Numbered from the stretch's first letter, positions 14,708 to 23,854 are shown. The stretch: 64,000 bases of DNA from Streptomyces curacoi (GCF_001513975.1 NZ_KQ947986.1:660713-724712); one strand, 5' to 3'. The notes: generated from the sequence alone by a model not told the origin. A program made the numbers and translations.

Positions 14708-16489
14708 TCAGCCGGTCACTGGCAGCCGCAGCACCCCCGTGTCCCCGGGCGCGCTCACCACGGTCACCGGCTTGATGCCCCGGTTCCCGAAGTACGCGTC
14801 GTCGCTCGCCGCGATCACGAAGCGCAGCCGGTGGCCCTTGTCGTAGCGGTGCACGATTCCCGGCAGGGTCACGGTGAAACTCTTCGTGACATCGGGGACA
14901 CGGACCGGCGCGACCAGCCGGTGCACCAGCGTCCTGCTGCCGTCGGGCGCGATGTCGTACAGCTTGGCGAAGAGGACGAGCTTGTCGGCGGCGTCCCCGG
15001 AGTGCTGGGTCCGCTCGGCCTTCGGGGAGACGACCTTCAGGGTGGCCCGCGGGGCGCCGACGACCTCGGTCGTCCGGGCGAGCGGCTCGCTGGTCCAGCC
15101 GAGGTAGGTGCCCTTGGTGTCGTACGGCGCCGGGTCGGGGATGCCGAGGGCCCCGGCGAGCGAGCTCTCCGAATGGCTCGTGGGGACGAGCCAGTTGGTG
15201 TACGTACGGCTGCCGCGGGCCACCTTGGCGCGGTTGTCGACGAGTTTGCCGTCGCCGGAGAGGTAGAGGGTCCGGCTGAGTCCGGGGACGCGGTCGGCGG
15301 TGGCGTAGGTGTGGTCCGGGTCGGTGATCCAGTCGCGGTAGTAGGCGAAGGCAGGCCCGGTGTCGACGTTCTTCTTCCACAGGTGGCGGTCGAACCAGGC
15401 GAGGATGCGCCGGCCGACGTAGCTGGTCTCCAGGTTGCCCTGGCCGAGGTTCAGTTCACCGGCGGCCGGGTCGGTGATGCCGCCGCTGTGGCCCCAGGAC
15501 TGCCAGATCATCTTCACCGGTGTCCCCTGGGCCTTGAGCGTCTTGTACGTCGCCGTCGCCTCGTTGAGGTTGAAGAGGCTGTCGGCCTGGCCCTGGACGA
15601 GGAGGGTGGGCGTCTTGACGCGGTTCAGGTAGGATATCGGCGAGACGCTGTGCGCGTAGGCGAGCAGCTCGGCCGTCTCCTTCGCCGGATAGCGGCCGGA
15701 GTTGAGGGTGCGGACGGTGTCGCAGGCCTTGGTGACGAAGTGCAGGCAGGCGAGGGAGTTGATGCGGGAGGGGTCGAGGTTCGGCTCCAGCAGGGGCTGG
15801 CCCTCGCCGATGAGGTAGAAGCCGTTGGCCCACTGCCATTTGAAGGCGCCGGGGACGCTGCCGCCGCCGACGGCGTTGTTCGGGTCGAGGGAGTACGCCA
15901 GGTCGTTCCAGGTGATCATCGGCACCAGCGCGTCGACGCGCTGGTCGACGGCCGCCGTGGCCAGTTGGATGGCCCCGCCGTAGGAGCCGCCCACCATGCC
16001 GACGCGGGGGTCGCCGGGGGCGTCGAGGGTGACGATGTCGGCCTTCGTCCCGTCGTCGGCGGCGCGCCTGCCGCCCAGGAAGTCGATGAGCTGCGAGGCC
16101 GCCGCGCCGTCGATCGCCGGGTCGTCCAGCGAGATCAGGCAGCCGGACCTGCCGAAGCCGAGCCCGGAGTAGACGAGGGAGACGTATCCGCGCTGGGCGA
16201 AGGCCTTGCCGATGGCGTCGGTCTGGCCGTCGGACTTGCTGCCGCCGAAGCCGTTCGTGGCGAGGACGGCGGGTGCCCGGTGGGCTCGGTCCACGCCGGC
16301 GGGCCGGTACAGGTCGGCGTCGACGACGCAGGTGCGGTCACCTGCCTGGACGGTGAACTTCAGGGCGCTGACGGTGAACTGGCCGGTCGCGGCGGCGGGA
16401 GTGGTGAGCGCGAGGGGGGCGGTGAGTGCGGCGCCGAGGACGAGAGCGAGGGCGGCAGCCCCTGAGGATCTGGGCACACGTCGGGACAC
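14708..16489 (-). CDS. Secreted X-Pro dipeptidyl-peptidase/CocE-NonD hydrolase
   Basis: 593 aa. The N-terminus has an arginine pair, a hydrophobic stretch and an AxA-like site (SRRVPRS, ALALVLGAALTAPLALT, AAAT), so it is exported, possibly by Tat. The hydrolase core has the nucleophile elbow GGSYGG near residue 165 and the C-terminal jelly-roll domain of CocE/X-Pro peptidases (VRVPDVTKSFTVTLPG). It would cleave X-Pro dipeptides or esters outside the cell. GTG 16489 is chosen over GTG 16501 because GGAGG sits exactly 5 bp upstream of it. Two palindromes lie upstream (16525-16566). Confidence 0.82.
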   Translation of the reverse strand: MSRRVPRSSGAAALALVLGAALTAPLALTTPAAATGQFTVSALKFTVQAGDRTCVVDADLYRPAGVDRAHRAPAVLATNGFGGSKSDGQTDAIGKAFAQRGYVSLVYSGLGFGRSGCLISLDDPAIDGAAASQLIDFLGGRRAADDGTKADIVTLDAPGDPRVGMVGGSYGGAIQLATAAVDQRVDALVPMITWNDLAYSLDPNNAVGGGSVPGAFKWQWANGFYLIGEGQPLLEPNLDPSRINSLACLHFVTKACDTVRTLNSGRYPAKETAELLAYAHSVSPISYLNRVKTPTLLVQGQADSLFNLNEATATYKTLKAQGTPVKMIWQSWGHSGGITDPAAGELNLGQGNLETSYVGRRILAWFDRHLWKKNVDTGPAFAYYRDWITDPDHTYATADRVPGLSRTLYLSGDGKLVDNRAKVARGSRTYTNWLVPTSHSESSLAGALGIPDPAPYDTKGTYLGWTSEPLARTTEVVGAPRATLKVVSPKAERTQHSGDAADKLVLFAKLYDIAPDGSRTLVHRLVAPVRVPDVTKSFTVTLPGIVHRYDKGHRLRFVIAASDDAYFGNRGIKPVTVVSAPGDTGVLRLPVTG

Positions 16490-16524
16490 AAAGACCTCCA
16501 CACTGAGGACAGCCCTGCTTACCG

Positions 16525-16544
16525 ACCAGTCAGTACTGGCTGGT
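16525..16544. promoter_or_regulatory. Near-perfect 20-bp palindrome upstream of the X-Pro peptidase
   Basis: ACCAGTCAGTACTGGCTGGT reads as an inverted repeat with only one mismatched pair. It is placed 36-55 bp upstream of the chosen GTG start, where a TetR-type operator would act. No matching regulator gene is adjacent. Confidence 0.5.
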
Positions 16545-16554
16545 TGTCATGGTG

Positions 16555-16566
16555 TGACACGTGTCA
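16555..16566. promoter_or_regulatory. Perfect 12-bp palindrome TGACACGTGTCA
   Basis: A perfect inverted repeat 10 bp from the 20-bp palindrome, in the same promoter region. It may be a second operator or part of a terminator between the two minus-strand genes. Confidence 0.35.
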
Positions 16567-16620
16567 GACGGGGTCAATCGGCGTGCCGGAGGTTTCTTGA
16601 CGGAGATTCAGTGGAGGAGG

Positions 16621-17556
16621 TCAGCGGAGAGCGGGCTCGTCGAGGGTCAAGGTGCCCGCCTCGGCGTCCAGTTCGGCGCTCGCCCCGAAGGGGATCGTCA
16701 GCGCCCCTTCACCGTGCCCGAACCCGAACTCCTGCGCAACGGGCACACCGAGGCCACCCAACCGGTCGAGGAGCAGCGCACGCACCCGCTCGTACGGCTC
16801 GCACTCCTGCCACGACCCGAGCAGCACGGCGCGCACGCCGTCGAGGAAGCCCGCGCGCAGAAGCTGGGTGAGGTAGCGGTCGAGCCGGTAGGTCTCCTCG
16901 CCGACGTCCTCCAGGCAGAGCAGGCCGCCGCGCGCGGAGGTCCGGGCGTGCGGGGTGCCCGCCTCGGCGGCGAGCAGGCAGAGACAGCCGCCCAGCGTGA
17001 CACCCCGTGCCCGGCCGGGGACCAGGGCGGAGCCGGTGGAGGTGATCGTGCGCACCGACTCCGGCTCGAAGAGCGTGGCTCTCAGATGTTCCTGCGCCCG
17101 CGCGTTCTTGATGAAGTCGACCCCCGCCGCCATCGGCCCGTGCAGGGAGGAGAGGCCCAGCCGGGTGGCGAACGCCTCGTGCAGCACCGTGATGTCGCTG
17201 AAGCCGACGAACACCTTCGGCCCGGCCGCGCGCATCGCCTCCCAGTCGAGGAGGTCGACCATGCGCTGCGCCCCGTAACCGCCACGGGCGCACAGCACGG
17301 CGTCGACGGACGGATCGCACCAGGCGCTCTGCAGATCGGCGGCCCGGTCGGCGTCCCGGCCCGCCAGGTAGCCGAACTCCCCGTGCCGGTCCAGCACATG
17401 AGGTGCCACCACCGGGTCGAGATCCCAGCCGCGCAGCACGTCGAGCCCGGCCTGCAGCCGCTCCTCCGGCACCGGACCGCTGGGAGCGACGACGGCCACC
17501 CGGGCGCCGGGGACGAGCCGGGACGGCCGTACCAGTGGCCGTACGGGATCGTTCAC
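16621..17556 (-). CDS. Peptidase S66 family (LD-carboxypeptidase/MccF-like)
   Basis: 311 aa. Family landmarks: VAVVAPSGPV at the start, ARGGYGAQRMVDLLDW with the nucleophile-elbow-like glycine segment near residue 95, VGFSDITVLHEAF near 120, LHGPMAAG, and LCLEDVGEETYRLDR near 235. S66 enzymes cleave L,D-peptide bonds in muropeptides or inactivate microcin-like aminoacyl-nucleotides. The GTG at 17556 overlaps the stop of the S9 peptidase (GTGA). Last gene of a coupled peptidase operon, which favours a role in breaking down unusual or cell-wall peptides. Confidence 0.83.
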   Translation of the reverse strand: MNDPVRPLVRPSRLVPGARVAVVAPSGPVPEERLQAGLDVLRGWDLDPVVAPHVLDRHGEFGYLAGRDADRAADLQSAWCDPSVDAVLCARGGYGAQRMVDLLDWEAMRAAGPKVFVGFSDITVLHEAFATRLGLSSLHGPMAAGVDFIKNARAQEHLRATLFEPESVRTITSTGSALVPGRARGVTLGGCLCLLAAEAGTPHARTSARGGLLCLEDVGEETYRLDRYLTQLLRAGFLDGVRAVLLGSWQECEPYERVRALLLDRLGGLGVPVAQEFGFGHGEGALTIPFGASAELDAEAGTLTLDEPALR

Positions 17557-19559
17557 TTGGCGAGCTCCAGCTTCGGGATGCCGGGCGGGTTCAGCCCGAA
17601 GACCTGAGCGTACAGAGAGAGTTCGGACTCCAGGACCCGGATCATCGTCTCCGCCCGCCGGAATCCATGCCCCTCCCCCTCGAAGGCGATGTAGGCGTGC
17701 GGTACCCGGCATCCCTCCATGCGGGCCAGGAACCGCTCGCACTGGGCCGGCGGACAGATCACGTCGTCCAGGCCCTGCAGCAGCAGGAAGGGCGCGGTGA
17801 TGCGGTCGGCGTGCGCGGTCGGTGACCGCTCCGTGTACCGGCCGGGCACCTCGGCGAGCGGGCCGACGAGGGTCTCCAGGTACCGCGACTCGAAGTCGTG
17901 GGTCTCGCCCGTGCCCCAGCCGGCCAGGTCGAGGATCGGATAGAGGATCGTGCCGCAGGCGTAGACGTCGGTCGTGGTGAGGGAGGCGGCCGTGGTCCAG
18001 CCGCCCGCGCTGCCGCCGCGGATGGCGAGCCGGTCGCGGTCGGCGGTGCCCTCGTCGGCGAGGGCGAGGGCGACGGCCGCGCAGTCCTCGACGTCGACCA
18101 CGCCCCACTGCTCGCGCAGCCGGTTGCGGTAGGCCCGGCCGTATCCGCTGGAGCCGCCGTAGTTGACCTCGGCGATGCCGATGCCGCGCGAGGTGAAGTA
18201 GGCGACGGCCAGGTCCAGGACGAGCGGCGCCCGGTCGGTGGGGCCGCCGTGCGCCCAGATGACGTACGGCGGCGGGGTGCCGCCCGGGGCGACGCAGCCG
18301 GGGTTGTGCGGCGGGTAGATGTGCGCGTGGATCCGGTGCCCGGCGGGGCCGGTGAAGGTGCGGATCTGCGGCTCCGGGTAGTAGGCGGGGTCGACGGCGT
18401 CGACGTGCGCGGCCCCGACCACCCGGGACCGTCCGCTACGGGTGTCGAGTTCGACCACCTCGTAGGCGCTGCGCGGACTGGCGCCGACGGCCACGACCCG
18501 TTCCCCGTCCACCGCGAGCGTGGGCGCGAACTCGGTCCAGGGGCCGGCCGCGTCCACGATCTCGCCGGTCTCGGGATCCAGGACCCCCAGTGCGGTCGCC
18601 CCCCGGCCGTGTACGACGGCGATCAGCCCGCCCGCCAGCGGGGCGAACCAGCGCAGGCCGAGCTTCCAGAGGGGCCCGCCGAACTCCTCCTCGCGCGGAC
18701 AGAGCGGTTCGCCGTCCCGGTAGAGGTTCCACCAGCCGCTGCGGTCGCTCGTGTACAGCAGACGGCCGTCGTCCGACCAGTCGACCTGGGCGATCGACTC
18801 CTCCGGTCCCCCGGCGACGGTCCGCGGGCTGCCCGGCGTGCCGTCCGGCCCGATGTCGGCGACCAGCAGCTCCGTGCCGTCCCACGGCATCCGCGGATGG
18901 TCCCAGGCGAGCCATGCCGCCCGCCGCCCGTCCGGCGAGATCCGGGGCCCGGTGACGAACCGGTGCCGGTCGTCGGTGAGTTCGCGTACGGCGTCCCGGT
19001 CCTCGGCGGCCGAGCCGTCCAGCGGGACGGCGGCCAGGACGCGCCGCACATCGGTGGGCCCGTCCCCGGTGAACTCCTCCAGGACGCACCACACTTCGCC
19101 GCGTTCGAGCCGCAGCTGCGGCTCCACCCAGCGCAGTCCTGCGCCCACCGCGGACACGGGGGTGATCGGACGCGGCTCGCCGCCCTCCTCGTACCGGTAG
19201 AGCCGCTGGTCGGCGAAGTCGACGAAGACGACCAGCGGCCGGCCGTCGACCACCGCACCGGCCCAGGGCCGGCCGCCGTACTCGACGACCCGGCTGCGCA
19301 CGTTCCACGGAGCGGGCAGCACCGACTCCTCGCGGCCGCCCGCCCGTCTCCCACCACCGCCCTTCCAAGGAGGGGTTTCGCGCCCCACCTCCTCATTCCG
19401 GCGCCGCACCAGCGTGCGCCGCCCGCCCTCGGTGGGCCGCGGCTCGATCCACCACACCTCGTCACCGACGAAGCCCACGTACTCGGGCCGCCCGTCGTGC
19501 GCCGCGGCGAGGGCCGCGTCGATGGGCGAGGGCCAGGAACCGTACGCCAGCGTCCGCAC
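17553..19559 (-). CDS. S9 family prolyl oligopeptidase-like serine peptidase
   Basis: 668 aa. A beta-propeller (about residues 10-390, with WSDDGRLLYTSDRSGWWNLY and similar WD-like blades) precedes an alpha/beta-hydrolase domain. The nucleophile is in RGGSAGGW near residue 511, the acid in LLQGLDDVICP and the base in FEGEGHGF. It is cytoplasmic, as there is no signal peptide, and would hydrolyse short peptides. GTG 19559 is chosen because GGAGGAG lies 5 bp upstream and the protein then begins RTLAYGSWPSPI as in the family. It lies 16 bp after the M20 peptidase. Confidence 0.85.
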   Translation of the reverse strand: MRTLAYGSWPSPIDAALAAAHDGRPEYVGFVGDEVWWIEPRPTEGGRRTLVRRRNEEVGRETPPWKGGGGRRAGGREESVLPAPWNVRSRVVEYGGRPWAGAVVDGRPLVVFVDFADQRLYRYEEGGEPRPITPVSAVGAGLRWVEPQLRLERGEVWCVLEEFTGDGPTDVRRVLAAVPLDGSAAEDRDAVRELTDDRHRFVTGPRISPDGRRAAWLAWDHPRMPWDGTELLVADIGPDGTPGSPRTVAGGPEESIAQVDWSDDGRLLYTSDRSGWWNLYRDGEPLCPREEEFGGPLWKLGLRWFAPLAGGLIAVVHGRGATALGVLDPETGEIVDAAGPWTEFAPTLAVDGERVVAVGASPRSAYEVVELDTRSGRSRVVGAAHVDAVDPAYYPEPQIRTFTGPAGHRIHAHIYPPHNPGCVAPGGTPPPYVIWAHGGPTDRAPLVLDLAVAYFTSRGIGIAEVNYGGSSGYGRAYRNRLREQWGVVDVEDCAAVALALADEGTADRDRLAIRGGSAGGWTTAASLTTTDVYACGTILYPILDLAGWGTGETHDFESRYLETLVGPLAEVPGRYTERSPTAHADRITAPFLLLQGLDDVICPPAQCERFLARMEGCRVPHAYIAFEGEGHGFRRAETMIRVLESELSLYAQVFGLNPPGIPKLELAK

Positions 19560-19575
19560 TGTCTCCTCCGACTCC

Positions 19576-20880
19576 CTAGGCAGTCCGCAGAAAGCGGTCG
19601 AGCACCCGGACGCCGAAGTGGAGCGCCTCGACCGGTACGCGCTCGTCGACGCCGTGGAACATGGCACCGTAGTCGTAGCCGTCGGGCAGCTTCAGCGGGG
19701 AGAAGCCGTAGCCGGTGATGCCGAGCCGCGAGAACTGCTTGGCGTCCGTGCCGCCGGGCATGCAGTACGGCACCACGTGCCCCTCGGGCGCGAACTCCTC
19801 GACGGCGGCGCGCATCCGGGCGTACGTCGGCGAATCCACCGGCGCCTGGAGGGCCACCTCGCGATGGTGGAACTCCCACTCGACGTCGGGTCCCGTGAGC
19901 TCCTCGACGGTCGCGCGGAACTCGTCCTCGAAGCCGGGGAGATACCGGCCGTCGACATGGGCCACGGCCTCCCCCGGGATCACGTTGACCTTGTACCCGG
20001 CGTTCAGCATGGTCGGGTTGGCGCTGTTGCGGACGGTCGCCTCGACGAGCCCGGCCGCCGGGCCGAGCTTGTCCAGCAGGCCGTCCACGTCGTCGAGGTC
20101 GGCCTCCAGGCCGTACAGCGCGGCGAGTTCGGTGAGGGCGGCGCGCACGGTCGGGGTCAGCCGCAGCGGCCACTGGTGGGCGCCGATCCGGGTGACGGCC
20201 GCGGCGAGGCGGGTGACCGCGTTCTCCGGGTTGGGCCGGGAGCCGTGCGCGGCCCTTCCGCGTGCGGTGAGCCTGAGCCAGCCGGTGCCGCGTTCCCCGG
20301 CCGCGATCGGGTAGATCTGCCGCCCGCCGCCGTCGTGGAAGGTGAACGCGCCGGACTCGCCGATGCCCTCGGTGCAGCCCTCGAAGAGCCCGGCGTGCCG
20401 GTCCGCGAGGAACCCGGAGCCGTCCTCGGCGCTGGCCTCCTCGTCGGCGGTGAACGCGATCACGACGTCCCGCCGGGGCCGCACGCCCTCCCGTGCCCAC
20501 TGGCGGACGACGGCCAGGATCATCGCGTCCATGTTCTTCATGTCGACCGCGCCCCGGCCCCAGACGACCCCGTCGCGGATCTCCCCGGAGAAGGGGTGCA
20601 CGCTCCACTCGGCGGCCTGGGCGGGCACCACGTCCAGGTGGCCGTGGACGAGCAGCGCGTCCGCCGACGGGTCGGTGCCCTCGATGCGGGCGACGACGTT
20701 CGTACGGCCCTTGGCGCGTTCCAGCAGGGTGGGTTCCAGGCCCGCCTCGGCCAGCCGCGCGGCGGCGTACTCGGCGGCGGGGCGCTCCTGGCAGTCCCCG
20801 CCGCCGCGATTGGTCGTGTCGATGCGGATGAGGTCGGAGGTGAACGTCACGACCTCGTCCAGTGCCTGCCCGTCAGCCAT
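19576..20880 (-). CDS. M20/M25/M40 family metallopeptidase
   Basis: 434 aa. Zinc ligands and catalytic residues fit the family: HGHLDVVPA (about residue 78), WGRGAVDMKN, TADEEASAED with the catalytic glutamates, and the closing MPGGTDAKQFS and MFHGVDERV. The lid domain carries GRAAHGSRPNPENAV. It would act on dipeptides or N-acyl amino acids. The ATG at 20880 overlaps the M55 gene end by 8 bp, showing translational coupling. Confidence 0.87.
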   Translation of the reverse strand: MADGQALDEVVTFTSDLIRIDTTNRGGGDCQERPAAEYAAARLAEAGLEPTLLERAKGRTNVVARIEGTDPSADALLVHGHLDVVPAQAAEWSVHPFSGEIRDGVVWGRGAVDMKNMDAMILAVVRQWAREGVRPRRDVVIAFTADEEASAEDGSGFLADRHAGLFEGCTEGIGESGAFTFHDGGGRQIYPIAAGERGTGWLRLTARGRAAHGSRPNPENAVTRLAAAVTRIGAHQWPLRLTPTVRAALTELAALYGLEADLDDVDGLLDKLGPAAGLVEATVRNSANPTMLNAGYKVNVIPGEAVAHVDGRYLPGFEDEFRATVEELTGPDVEWEFHHREVALQAPVDSPTYARMRAAVEEFAPEGHVVPYCMPGGTDAKQFSRLGITGYGFSPLKLPDGYDYGAMFHGVDERVPVEALHFGVRVLDRFLRTA

Positions 20881-21706
20881 ACTGCTCCTCCACCGCGGCC
20901 GAGACGATCGTGGTGACCGCCTTGAAGGTACGGATTCCGTCGTACATGCGCTCGCTGGTGTACGCCACCTTCCGCTCCCCGGTCCGTTCGACACCCGGGA
21001 CGACGGTGGCGGCCATCGCGAGATGCTCGGCGTCGAACTCGACGGCCACGGTGAACGGCCCCTGGCGCACCGGCTCGTGACGCACCGTCAGCGCGGCGGC
21101 CTCCTTGGCCGCGGCGCGGATGTCGGCGGCGGTCCTGGCCGGTGTCCGGCACACGGCCGCGTACCGCGAGACATGGTCCTTGACGGCGACCTTCAGCGCG
21201 CCGGGCGCGTACCCGAGCGCGTCCTCGCAGGCCACGTCGTCGCCGGTGACGAGCACGACGGGCACGCCGTACTCGGCGACGACGTGCGCGTTCAGCAGCC
21301 CCTCGCTCGCCCGTACGCCGTTCAGCCACACCCCGGTGATGGAGTTGGCGAGGTAGGTGTGCGCGAGGACGCCCTCCATGCCGGCGCCCGCGTGGTAGCC
21401 GACGAAGGCGATGCCGTCCACGTCGCCGTGCTGGACGCCCTCGACCATGGACAGCGCCTTGTGCCGGCCGGTCAGCATCTGCGCCCGCTCGTCGAGCCGT
21501 TCGAGCAGCAGATTACGCATGGTCCAGTGCGCCTCATTGATGAGGACCTCGTCGGCGCCGCCGTCGAAGAACCCCCGTACGGCGGCGTCGACGTCGGAGG
21601 TGAACATCCCCCGGCACCGCTCCCACTGGGGTGTGCCCGGCAGCACGTCGGCGGGCCAGGTCACGCCGGTGGCGCCCTCCATGTCGGCGCTGATGAGGAT
21701 CTTCAC
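20873..21706 (-). CDS. M55 family D-aminopeptidase (DppA-like)
   Basis: 277 aa, first gene of the peptidase operon. The M55 signature SADMEGATGV is at residues 6-15, with further metal or active-site segments INEAHWTMRN, VGYHAGAGMEGVLAHT and LVTGDDVACED. DppA-type enzymes are zinc-dependent decamers that cleave N-terminal D-amino acids, such as D-Ala-D-Ala. With the S66 peptidase in the same operon this suggests turnover of cell-wall-derived peptides. Confidence 0.87.
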   Translation of the reverse strand: MKILISADMEGATGVTWPADVLPGTPQWERCRGMFTSDVDAAVRGFFDGGADEVLINEAHWTMRNLLLERLDERAQMLTGRHKALSMVEGVQHGDVDGIAFVGYHAGAGMEGVLAHTYLANSITGVWLNGVRASEGLLNAHVVAEYGVPVVLVTGDDVACEDALGYAPGALKVAVKDHVSRYAAVCRTPARTAADIRAAAKEAAALTVRHEPVRQGPFTVAVEFDAEHLAMAATVVPGVERTGERKVAYTSERMYDGIRTFKAVTTIVSAAVEEQYG

Positions 21707-21835
21707 GCGGGTTCGTCCCCTCGCTGATCAGATGCTTGTCGCTTCACGTTACGCGCCGGTGAGGGGAGCTCGGCAGTTCCGCCACGGCCATCTCTTCGAG
21801 CTGGTCGCTCGGGGCGTCCCGTGCCCCTGTGGTGA

Positions 21836-22081
21836 GTTGTACGTAACGAGTCGTTCACGACAGGCGGGCCCCCTGGGAAACAAGCGCTTCCTACCGTCTC
21901 CCGCCATGGACTCAGAGCCGTATACGAAGCCGCAGCCCGACTGCACGCCGACGGGCTGATCGAGCGAGGCGACGGCGGATTCCACGTCACCATGCCCAAC
22001 CTCGCGCAGCTCAAGGCGCTGTACGAGCCCACCGAGGCGTTCGTCGGATTCGGCCGGCGGATCCGCCGCGTGCGCAGGTAC
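21836..22081 (+). pseudogene. Remnant of a GntR-family transcriptional regulator
   Basis: The frame reads VSRHGLRAVYEAAARLHADG, then LIERGDGGFHVTMPNLAQLK and ALYE. This matches the winged-helix end of a GntR/FadR-type DNA-binding domain (G-x-LPTVSRHxxRxA, DGLIE, GGFHV) and the first residues of an FCD-like domain. The preceding part lacks a start and a complete HTH, and the sequence loses similarity after FVGFGRRIRR, so this is a truncated relic. It occupies the 459-bp gap before the permease and is in the permease's reading frame. Otherwise I see nothing in that gap except the ribosome site AGGAGG at 22154. Confidence 0.55.
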
Positions 22082-22165
22082 GACTTCCCCTTCCGCTTCC
22101 CCTTCCGCGCGCCCCGTTCACCGCGTGGACTCCGAACCCCACCGCACCCCCACAGGAGGCGTGAC

Positions 22166-23815
22166 ATGAGCACCACCGAGTCACGGCTGACAGCCCCGGA
22201 CCCCGCCAAGCCCGCCACGGACCAGGCGACCAAGGAGACCCTGGAGGACTACACCCTCCGCTTCGCGCCCCGCAGTTACCGGCGCTGGACCCCGATGGTC
22301 GTAGCGACGACCGCGCTCGGCGGCATCGCCTACATGGCCGACTTCTCCATCGGCGCCGGCATCGGCCTGGCCCACGGCACCGGCAACGCGCTCGTGGCGA
22401 TCGCCGTCGCCGCGGTCGTCATCTTCGTCACCGGCTTCCCTCTCGCCTACTACGGGGCCCGCTACAACATCGACCTGGACCTCATCACCCGCGGCTCCGG
22501 CTTCGGCTACTACGGCTCGGTCCTCACCAGCGTCATCTTCGCCAGCTTCACCTTCATCTTCTTCGCCCTCGAAGGCTCGATCATGGCGCAGGGCCTCAAG
22601 ATCGGCCTCGGTATGCCGCTGTGGCTGGGCTACCTGGTCTCCACGCTGATGGTGATCCCGCTGGTGATCTACGGCATGAAGGCGCTGAGCAAGCTCCAGG
22701 TGTGGACGACGCCGATCTGGCTGATCCTGATGGTCGCCCCGCTGGTCTACCTCGTCGCCACCGACCCCGGCACGGTCGACCGCTTCCTCTCCTACGCCGG
22801 CACCGACGGCGAGGGCGGCGTCAACACCGCCTCCGTGCTGCTCGGCGCGGGCGTCTGCCTGTCCCTGATAGCCCAGATCGGCGAGCAGATCGACTACCTG
22901 CGCTTCATGCCGCCGAAGACCGAGGCGAACAAGCGCACCTGGTGGACCGCGGTGGTCATGGCCGGGCCCGGCTGGGTGGTGCTCGGCGCGCTGAAGCAGG
23001 CCATCGGTGTCTTCCTCGCCGTGTACATCCTCGCCGAGGTCGGCCCGACGGCGGCGCCCGAGCCGATCCAGCAGTTCCGCGGCGCCTTCGACGCGATGAT
23101 GCCGTCCTGGATGGTGATCCCGCTGGCCGTGGCCCTGGTGGTCATCAGCCAGATCAAGATCAACGTGACCAACGCGTACTCGGGCTCCCTGGCGTGGACC
23201 AACTCCTTCACCCGCGTCACCGGGCGCTACCCCGGCCGCATGGTCTTCGTCCTGGTCAACCTGGCCTTCGCGCTGATCCTGATGGAAGCGGACATGTTCA
23301 GCTTCCTCAACAGCATCCTGGGCTTCTACTCGAACTGCGCCATCGCCTGGGTGGTCACCGTCGCCACCGACATCGGCGTCAACAAGTACCTGCTGAAGCT
23401 GTCCCCGCTACAGCCGGAGTTCCGCCGCGGCATGCTCTACGCCGTCAACCCCGTGGGCGTCGTGGCCTTCATCGCCTCCTCCGGCCTGTCGATCGCCATG
23501 TACTTCCACGCACTCGGCGACACCCTCCAGCCGTACTCCCCCGTCGCCGCGGCCGTGATCGCGTTCGTCCTCACCCCGCTGATGGCGATCGTCACCAAGG
23601 GCCGGTACTACCTGCGCCGCACCGACGACGGCATCGCCGAGCCCCTGCTCGACGCGGAAGGCAACCCGAGTGGGACGACCTACGACTGCCACGTCTGCCA
23701 CCAGCCGTACGAGCGCCCCGACCTGGCCGCCTGCCGGACCCACGACGCCGTCGTCTGCTCCCTGTGCCTGAGCACGGACAAGCTCGGCGACCACGTGCTC
23801 CCGGCGACCGCGTGA
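22166..23815 (+). CDS. Purine/cytosine permease (NCS1 family) with C-terminal cysteine-rich module
   Basis: 549 aa. About 12 hydrophobic segments cover residues 35-485 (for example MVVATTALGGIAYMADFSIG; SVLTSVIFASFTFIFFALEG; QIGEQIDYLRFMPP; QIKINVTNAYSGSLAWTNSF), fitting a nucleobase:cation symporter. After the last helix comes a short cytoplasmic domain with CHVCHQPYERPDLAACRTH and VVCSLC (about residues 507-533), a likely zinc-binding treble-clef pattern (CxxC, C/H, CxxC), which is unusual for a permease. ATG 22166 has AGGAGG 6-7 bp upstream. A strong terminator follows. Confidence 0.83.
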   Translation: MSTTESRLTAPDPAKPATDQATKETLEDYTLRFAPRSYRRWTPMVVATTALGGIAYMADFSIGAGIGLAHGTGNALVAIAVAAVVIFVTGFPLAYYGARYNIDLDLITRGSGFGYYGSVLTSVIFASFTFIFFALEGSIMAQGLKIGLGMPLWLGYLVSTLMVIPLVIYGMKALSKLQVWTTPIWLILMVAPLVYLVATDPGTVDRFLSYAGTDGEGGVNTASVLLGAGVCLSLIAQIGEQIDYLRFMPPKTEANKRTWWTAVVMAGPGWVVLGALKQAIGVFLAVYILAEVGPTAAPEPIQQFRGAFDAMMPSWMVIPLAVALVVISQIKINVTNAYSGSLAWTNSFTRVTGRYPGRMVFVLVNLAFALILMEADMFSFLNSILGFYSNCAIAWVVTVATDIGVNKYLLKLSPLQPEFRRGMLYAVNPVGVVAFIASSGLSIAMYFHALGDTLQPYSPVAAAVIAFVLTPLMAIVTKGRYYLRRTDDGIAEPLLDAEGNPSGTTYDCHVCHQPYERPDLAACRTHDAVVCSLCLSTDKLGDHVLPATA

Positions 23816-23820
23816 CCACA

Positions 23821-23854
23821 CGGGTGGGCGGGTACGAACGCACCCGCCCACCCG
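23821..23854 (+). terminator. Intrinsic terminator after the permease
   Basis: CGGGTGGGCGGGT pairs perfectly with ACCCGCCCACCCG (13 bp) around an 8-base loop, 6 bp after the permease stop. It lacks a long U tract, as is usual in Streptomyces. Confidence 0.8.
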
